Shown here in pieces: positions 58,044 to 64,000 of a stretch of DNA of 64,000 nucleotides. Position 1 is the first letter of the stretch. Each line of letters starts with the position of its first letter. The notes under the pieces are model-generated. The model did not search any database. It was not told the DNA's origin and was given only the letters and a program-made list of their open reading frames with translations. Where the stretch lies: assembly GCA_903813345.2 (NCBI GenBank), contig CAIIXF020000011.1:27582166-27646165 (forward strand), written 5' to 3'. The position numbers and the translations under genes were made by a program. Source of the DNA: Owenia fusiformis (Eukaryota; Annelida; Polychaeta; Sabellida; Oweniidae).

Positions 58044-59756
58044 ATTCGACAATTTAGATGATTTTTTCCAAATCTCAAACAATTATCAGCCTTTGATACG
58101 TGATGCAATTCGGGACTTCCAGTTCCCAAACTTATGGAGGAGAGTGTTTTGTTGACATTCATTTTGCATTGAGAGAAGTTCAGTGATTAAAATATCTTAT
58201 CGTCATCAACACTGTAGAAATCAGTTGTAGTGGTCAGAGGGGTGTATGACCATTTGATGGATAAAGAGTTATTATCGTCAGCAAGTGACCAGTAGCTTTC
58301 ATACATTCGTGTTTACTTCTGGATATCTCATGTAAACATTCAGCACTCTATTAAAGATATTGTTAGTGCAAATATCAAGAGTTGATTATATTTTTGAATA
58401 CTGTCTGCTTGATACTTGATATTCATGAATACGACGCCAAACTAACTTACCACCAATGTAATGTAAGGGTCACTCACTAATTTAAAATTGCAGATACTAA
58501 ATGGTGCATGGTTCTTGAAAGAGGTTAATACGGAATATGTTACAGTTCCAAGAAAACATGGCACGTTGCGAGACGGCTATTGGTCCATATTTAACTGTTG
58601 GAATGTCACCTTAAATAGAGTCATTTATCGTTCCTTTGCGTCAAACTGTTTGTAGGCCTAATTGTTACATTTTCTTCTGATTGATTTTCGCAAATGATGG
58701 ATTTGTGCCAGAATGGGGTCAGTAACAATTGGACGTAACAACATAGTTGCTGAATGATTTTTCGTGATGCACATACCATCTAACTTCACAATTTTACTAA
58801 AATACTTTAGACCATGGAAAATGTTCCGCTCTATTCGAAATAAGCGCGTACAAACTCGCAATTGATTGAAACCTGGACTTCAACTAGTTTCTAAGCTGAT
58901 AATGAACTGCAAAAATCGTCAATGTGAAAATTGTCTTCACTCTGATAATGAATACCGTTTTCTTTTATTTATCATCTGACGGTTAAAGAAGTTGAAACGT
59001 TCTTGGAATTTGTACTTGTATATCCGAGTGAAATACCACACTTTTTTCAAATACTTCTTGCATTATCTGGAGTCAAACTGTAAAGATGTGTCCATAATAT
59101 TTGAGAAAATAGATGATTTTGTTTCTTTTTACAGCATTGCTAATTATACATGATTACTGATATCATGTTTGCGTACTCCTTGGCGGAATTAAAGTGTCAT
59201 TTATGCAAAATAATTTTGATGTCTTACCTTTTTCTTGAAGTTTCTGTTAGTTATTTTTGATGGTGTTCACTTTCACATTTTATCCCAACTCGTCAGAACT
59301 TAGCCATTTGTAAAACCCTGGACTATAGTATTGGTTTCCTTGCACTAGCAGCGTCTATGACGCTTAATCCGTGATATAATCCGTTAATCCTATGTTATTT
59401 AAACATACTAAACCGATACTAATAGCCACGCATTATATTCGTATATAATACAAGACATAATAAAACTTGAAAGAGTATTTTTCTTTGAACATGCAAGCCC
59501 ATTTATGTCATATTCCAAAACTTCAACAAGATTTGTTGACTCATAAAATTGATCGCAAGTGTCACAGAAGCTCCAAATTCCGATTAGCGAATAAACTTGG
59601 ACGTCACGTTGGGTTGGAGTGTGGCCTTATTATCTACCGATTGGAAACTACAAAATAATCTCGTCGTGTCAAAGTTCACTTCAATAACCAAATTAATTTA
59701 CACCAATCTTGCTATATTACACCTTTGTTCGTTTGTTTGATTATTGTTTCATTGAT
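58044..59756. other. Intergenic
   Basis: No gene, RNA or repeat was recognised. Short frames only. Confidence 0.4.
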
Positions 59757-59820
59757 TGATTGTTTGTTTGTTTGTTTGTTTGTTTGTTTGTTTGTTTGTT
59801 TGTTTGTTTGTTTGTTTGTT
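59757..59820 (+). repeat. TGTT tetranucleotide microsatellite
   Basis: About 16 tandem GTTT/TGTT units without interruption. Confidence 0.95.
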
Positions 59821-60746
59821 CAACACACTGACTTCAACTCAGGTACACTACCTAAAGATTCAAAAGAAAGTGTAAATAATTCGACACTTGAATTCATAGT
59901 GATAGTGTGGACATTGTATTCAGGTAAGATGTATGCGCAAGAGGAGTAGCAGCCAAATGCCAAGCTTGGACTCTTCTTCCTTATTTTGAAAGTTGTCTGA
60001 ATTTCAACAATAATGAAGAATTCAGAAATAAGAAACTGATTTATAAAGCTAGAAAAGTAAAAAAATATGTAAGTTATGATGTAATATGAATAGTGAAGGA
60101 CCACAACAACGAACCATAGATTTATTTGATACGTGTCGAAAAGATGTCGCCCGAAAAAATTAATATAAAAAGAAAAGTTTTAGATTAAGGCTGGATTTAA
60201 CTAAAAAAATTCATCCGTGGTGGAATTTTCATGATTTTTTGTAAACATCACCAAATTTGTCATACATTTCCAAATTATAGTAACTCGGAAATAAAATAGA
60301 CAGACTTTGATGTACTAAACTTTGAATATAGGATACCGATGATTGCAATTGCTAAACTTACGGAGGGGATTGTATGCTCTCGTACAAAATGGAAGCTTAT
60401 TCCAAATTCAAAATACTTATGTATCGTAACAAATTTTCGATGAAAAAATTGAACATTTAAGTTGTATACCTCTCATATTGTAAACAGGCTTTAGAGTTGA
60501 GTCGAGTCAGTTATGTTTGAACCATTCGCTATTGACAAATCGTGCATGTGTTCATCACGCGCTGTCCTATATTAATTCAATTTGTGAAAATACCTGTTGA
60601 CATTGTATTACACTTTTCAAGTGAGTAATAGTCAAATGAAATATGTACTTAATTTCATTATTATGAAAAAAAATTCTCCAAGGTGACCTATTGAACTAGA
60701 AAACAATTCACCTATTAGAACGGACTACATACCTATGGGCACAATA
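59821..60746. other. Intergenic
   Basis: AT-rich, with no gene or repeat recognised. Confidence 0.4.
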
Positions 60747-61299
60747 TACAGGGTGAGCCAAAAATGTAACCCAAACAAATGTTAATAAATCAGTCATCCA
60801 GCATGAGTTTTACGTCATATCTGTTCAATGTTCTTTCATTTCACTAATTTAAGTTTCATTGATCTATCCCCAATTGTCACAATTTTATGGTCATTTTATA
60901 AAACGAGCTCAAAATGCAGAAACATGCCAAAATCACCTAACGTGGACACTAAACTTTTATTATGGGTACTATTTTAACGATAGTAAAAACCCTAGAAGCA
61001 TCAGAGAGTTAAATAAGAGATAAGAAGGAAAATGAGAGCCATGACACAAGCTATACGTGACCGTGTCAAAACAACATCACATGATGCATCCAGTTTTGCC
61101 TCCAGAGATGAGACGGGCATTTTGAGCATGTTTAGTAAATTGGCCACAAAATCATGACCATGTGTAACATACCGATGATACTTTGTAGAATGAAAGAACA
61201 TTGAACGCGGTTCATTTGTGCCAAATATGACGTTAAAACCACTCTGGATGACTGAGTAATTAACATTTGTTTAGGTAACCTTTTTTTGCTCACCCTGTA
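60747..61299. mobile_element. TIR element, TACAGGGTGAGCCAAAAA type (553 bp)
   Basis: Left TACAGGGTGAGCCAAAAATG, right inverse ending CTCACCCTGTA, TA at both edges. The arms are similar for 100 bases or more (AATCAGTCATCCAG with CTGGATGACTGAG near the right end). No transposase. It probably belongs to a Tc1/mariner-type group by TA and end sequence (inference). Confidence 0.65.
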
Positions 61300-61502
61300 T
61301 AATGCCTAGCTGGGGTACATAATCACATGATATCGATGAGAGTTATTTAGTGCAGTTTCAGTTTTGGTATATTGTAGTTGTTCTTCTCTTGTCCTTTTTT
61401 AGTTTTTCTTACCCGAGGACCACAATTTCTGTCACAACGAGCTTCAACATTCCAAATTATTTGATTTGTCGCATTTTAACCTGAGGATAAAGGTTTTGAC
61501 TA

Positions 61503-63049
61503 TACAGGGTGGGCCAAAAAAAACCACCCCCCCTAGCCGATATTCATGATAAATATTCATTTTTGAACATATGCACCAACAATGATATATCATTTTAAAG
61601 ATAATTTATTTTGCAACAAAATGATATATTATAGAACAATTTCAACAACCCTGGCTCGAGATATAACAATTTATTTGACATGGGGGTCAAAAAACACCTT
61701 TTCAATTTTTATCGATTTTGCGAAGAATAGCCTATTTGTACCAAATTTTACTGTTCAGTTAAAAATTGCAACATTGTCATGAGTCTTTCATAATTGGATA
61801 TTATATATTGTTTTCATTCAGTTTTTGAACCATGCATGCTCAATAAACATGTGTATGCTTATAAAAAAATTAATTTCTTCTCCAGTCTGTTCAAATAAGG
61901 CTCAATGGACCCACCCTTCGGACCCATCCTCTGATCAGATTATTCGCTAAAGACGCGAAACCCATTGGTATAATTGATGGATCTCAGCGGAAGTCCACAT
62001 CCCTGATAGGCTTGTGATCTTCATAGACCAACTGTTCTAAATGCCCCAAGTACTATACAGTCTTGTAATCAACAAGATACACTCTACATACATGTATATC
62101 AGTAAGTAAGAATAGGGACATATGCGATAAAAGGCTAAACAAATCGAGATGACATTTTTCTGAATGGGTAGTGGTGTCCACACGGTGTTTCCCAAAAAGA
62201 AAAGACCATACAGGCCCTGTTTTTGTTGAACCAAGAGCAAAAATATACTCTGAATGTTAATGACATGAGGTGTTAAAAAGGACTCCTCAAGGATAGGAAA
62301 AACATGTGAAAGAAATTTCATTTTCTGATAGGAAAATGCTTCATCACACAGGTCCAATGCTACCCTGGAGTTTTTGGAGATTCGAAATGACACCATCTCT
62401 AGCCTGGACAAATGACTTACTGACAGTCCCGATGCCAATAATGTTGATTACCATACCTGGGGGCATCTAGAACAGTTGGTATTTAAAGATACCCAACCTA
62501 TCAGGGATGTAAAGGAACTAAAAGAAAGAATAACTAGCAGTTGAATGGTACTTCCGCATACATCCATCAATTATGCCATCAACCAATGGTTTCCGCGTCT
62601 TAAGTGAATAATCTGATCAGAGGATGAGTCCGGGGGGTGGGTCTATTGAGCCATATTTGGACAGACTGGAGAAGAAATTAATTTGTTTTATAAGCATACA
62701 CATGTGTATTGAGCATGCATGGTTCAAAAACTGAATGAAAACAATATATAATATCCAATTATGAAAGACTCATGACAATATTGCAATATTTAAATGAACA
62801 GTAAAATTTGGTAGAAAGAGGCTATTCTTCTCAAAATCGATGAAAATTGAAAAGGTGTTTTTTGACCCCCATGTCACATAATTGGTTATATTTCTATATT
62901 GGGTTGTTGAAAATGGTGCTATTATATATCATTTTGTTGCAAATTAAATTTTCTTTAAAATGATATATCAGTGTTGGTGTACATGTTAAAAAATAAATAT
63001 TTATCAGGAATAATGGCTAGGGGGGTGGGTTTTTTTGGCCCACCCTGTA
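61503..63049. mobile_element. Foldback element, TACAGGGTGGGCCAAAAA type (1.55 kb)
   Basis: The ends are TACAGGGTGGGCCAAAAAAA and its inverse. The two arms (61503 to about 62055, about 62455 to 63049) are complementary almost throughout, including CATGCATGCTCAATA and GATCAGATTATTC. The loop is about 400 bases; one minus-strand frame (62037-62438, 133 codons) fills it but shows no motif that I recognise. TA lies at both outer edges. Its sequence is related to the element in the MFS intron. Confidence 0.7.
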
Positions 63050-63940
63050 GTTATACCCCTACATCACTCACTCAAAAAACTGAAATATATGACAAGAATT
63101 TAAAGGTATCATGTAAAATTTGAGGGTATTTTTATCTTTGAAATTAACCCCGGCCATATCTTTATTAGATGTTTTCGACATTTTTGAATACTTTTTAAAG
63201 AAAAGTTATTGAGCTTTCAATTTTTATATCTTCAAATATTTCACCATTTTTATATTGTAAAATGCACTATTTTCTCTGCATTATTTGACATGTTAGAGAG
63301 ATTTAGTAAATGTTACATTAACCACCCATTCAAATGAAGTTTTATGCACCTCCGATCTTGCAGCTATGTTTATGTCAAGAGATAAGGCGATCAAATTGGC
63401 AAATCCTTTTCTAAATATCCTGAATTCAAAATAGGTTATAACTTTTAAAATGATATGTTTTCCGCTTGCGATCTTAACTTTTAATTTCTTTTTCAACCGA
63501 GTCTGTCAATTAAATACAATTAAAAATAGGCATATGAGGTCAACAACGAGGCGAACCAAATGATATGACTAGTAAAAACCAAAGTCAATGATGGACATCT
63601 ATTCTGAAAATACGAGCAAAAAGATAGCATAAACATGCTTCAATTTGCATTTAAAATTAACGAAAAAAGTTCAACTATTTGATTTTGATTACATTTTGTA
63701 AGGAGGCAAGAAGTATAATAGCCATCGTAGTTTAAACATTTTACGACGCCTATTTAAACATTTCAGTGGGGTTTTGTTCCACTCTAAATTTTCGATCAAT
63801 TATCCAAGTTTACTCGCACCGCCTGCGTAGACATCACTTGATTGCTCTTAAGATTATAATGCGCGAATTTTCTGAGTAAAATAGAGCTAGGATCAATATA
63901 CAATACTTTAATACCACATAGAAGTTTTTAAGCAACAAAA
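63050..63940. other. Intergenic; 5' flank of the terminal gene candidate
   Basis: AT-rich. No repeat was recognised. The last 100 bases include TTATAATGCGCG and precede the ATG at 63941. Confidence 0.35.
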
Positions 63941-64000
63941 TGGCATCATTAAATGCATCGGAACTCCTGGCAAAGATTGAGGGATTGACGCAGCGTGTGG
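63941..64000 (+). CDS. Possible start of a gene cut by the window edge
   Basis: An ATG in good context (CAACAAAATGGCATC) opens a frame of 20 codons to the window end, reading M-A-S-L-N-A-S-E-L-L-A-K-I-E-G-L-T-Q-R-V, which looks like an amphipathic helix. Too little is present to name it; a gene or a retrotransposon gag start are both possible. Confidence 0.3.

Noticed and set aside
62037-62438. 133-codon frame in the loop of the foldback element as a transposase
   Set aside because: No D-D-E/D-type motif or DNA-binding motif could be seen on either strand; the plus strand has one F-S-D-like word but stops nearby.
1-64000. tRNA or rRNA genes
   Set aside because: I scanned for B-box-like GGTTCGAATCC words and paired acceptor stems and found none that form a cloverleaf; the tRNA-Leu match near 31374 is a retrotransposon primer site.

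Overview
This window looks like AT-rich nuclear DNA from an animal, most likely a marine invertebrate. The genes have introns with GT..AG splice sites, the receptors are animal-type rhodopsin-family GPCRs, and much of the sequence is terminal-inverted-repeat (TIR) DNA transposons plus one very young Ty3/gypsy element. I cannot place the phylum from sequence alone. No bacterial operons, CRISPR arrays, rRNA or tRNA genes were seen.

Left part (1-14000): a small cluster of single-exon, peptide-receptor-like GPCRs. Two copies are intact (4676-5824 and 12441-13715). Two are pseudogenes (about 210-1450 and 6225-6760), and one is a promoter plus first-codon fragment (8402-8881). The cluster is broken up by a family of small DNA transposons with TAA target duplications (2011-4375, with one inverted copy at 55370-56159), a foldback element (8882-10261) and a mariner-like element (10418-11442).

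Middle (15430-42299): a three-exon SLC46/PCFT-like MFS transporter on the minus strand. It is followed by a complete 13.3-kb Ty3/gypsy retrotransposon on the minus strand (20247-33592, 2200-bp LTRs, ATAT target duplication). Next come the C-terminal half of a PHB-depolymerase/esterase-like gene on the plus strand (33942-35641), a 3-kb TIR element and a RERG-like small GTPase on the minus strand (40391-42299).

Right part (42300-64000): almost entirely transposon and intergenic DNA. It holds a 3.9-kb long-TIR element (44781-48703), a composite structure with two 464-bp direct repeats (49689-51481), an AGTACT-rich element with a TAA element nested inside it (54583-56421), and several elements with TIRs of the TACAGGGTG type. 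A possible gene start lies at the very end (63941).

The best leads for something undescribed are: (1) the TAA element family, whose interior carries CpG-containing GAACG/CGTTC motifs on a ladder of about 10.5 bp and which has inserted into itself; (2) the composite element at 49689-51481; (3) the gypsy element, whose near-identical LTRs contrast with a single in-frame stop codon splitting the integrase from a zinc-finger tail; (4) an animal gene of a largely microbial esterase family. Exon boundaries were derived by hand from splice sites and reading phase. No database search was possible.
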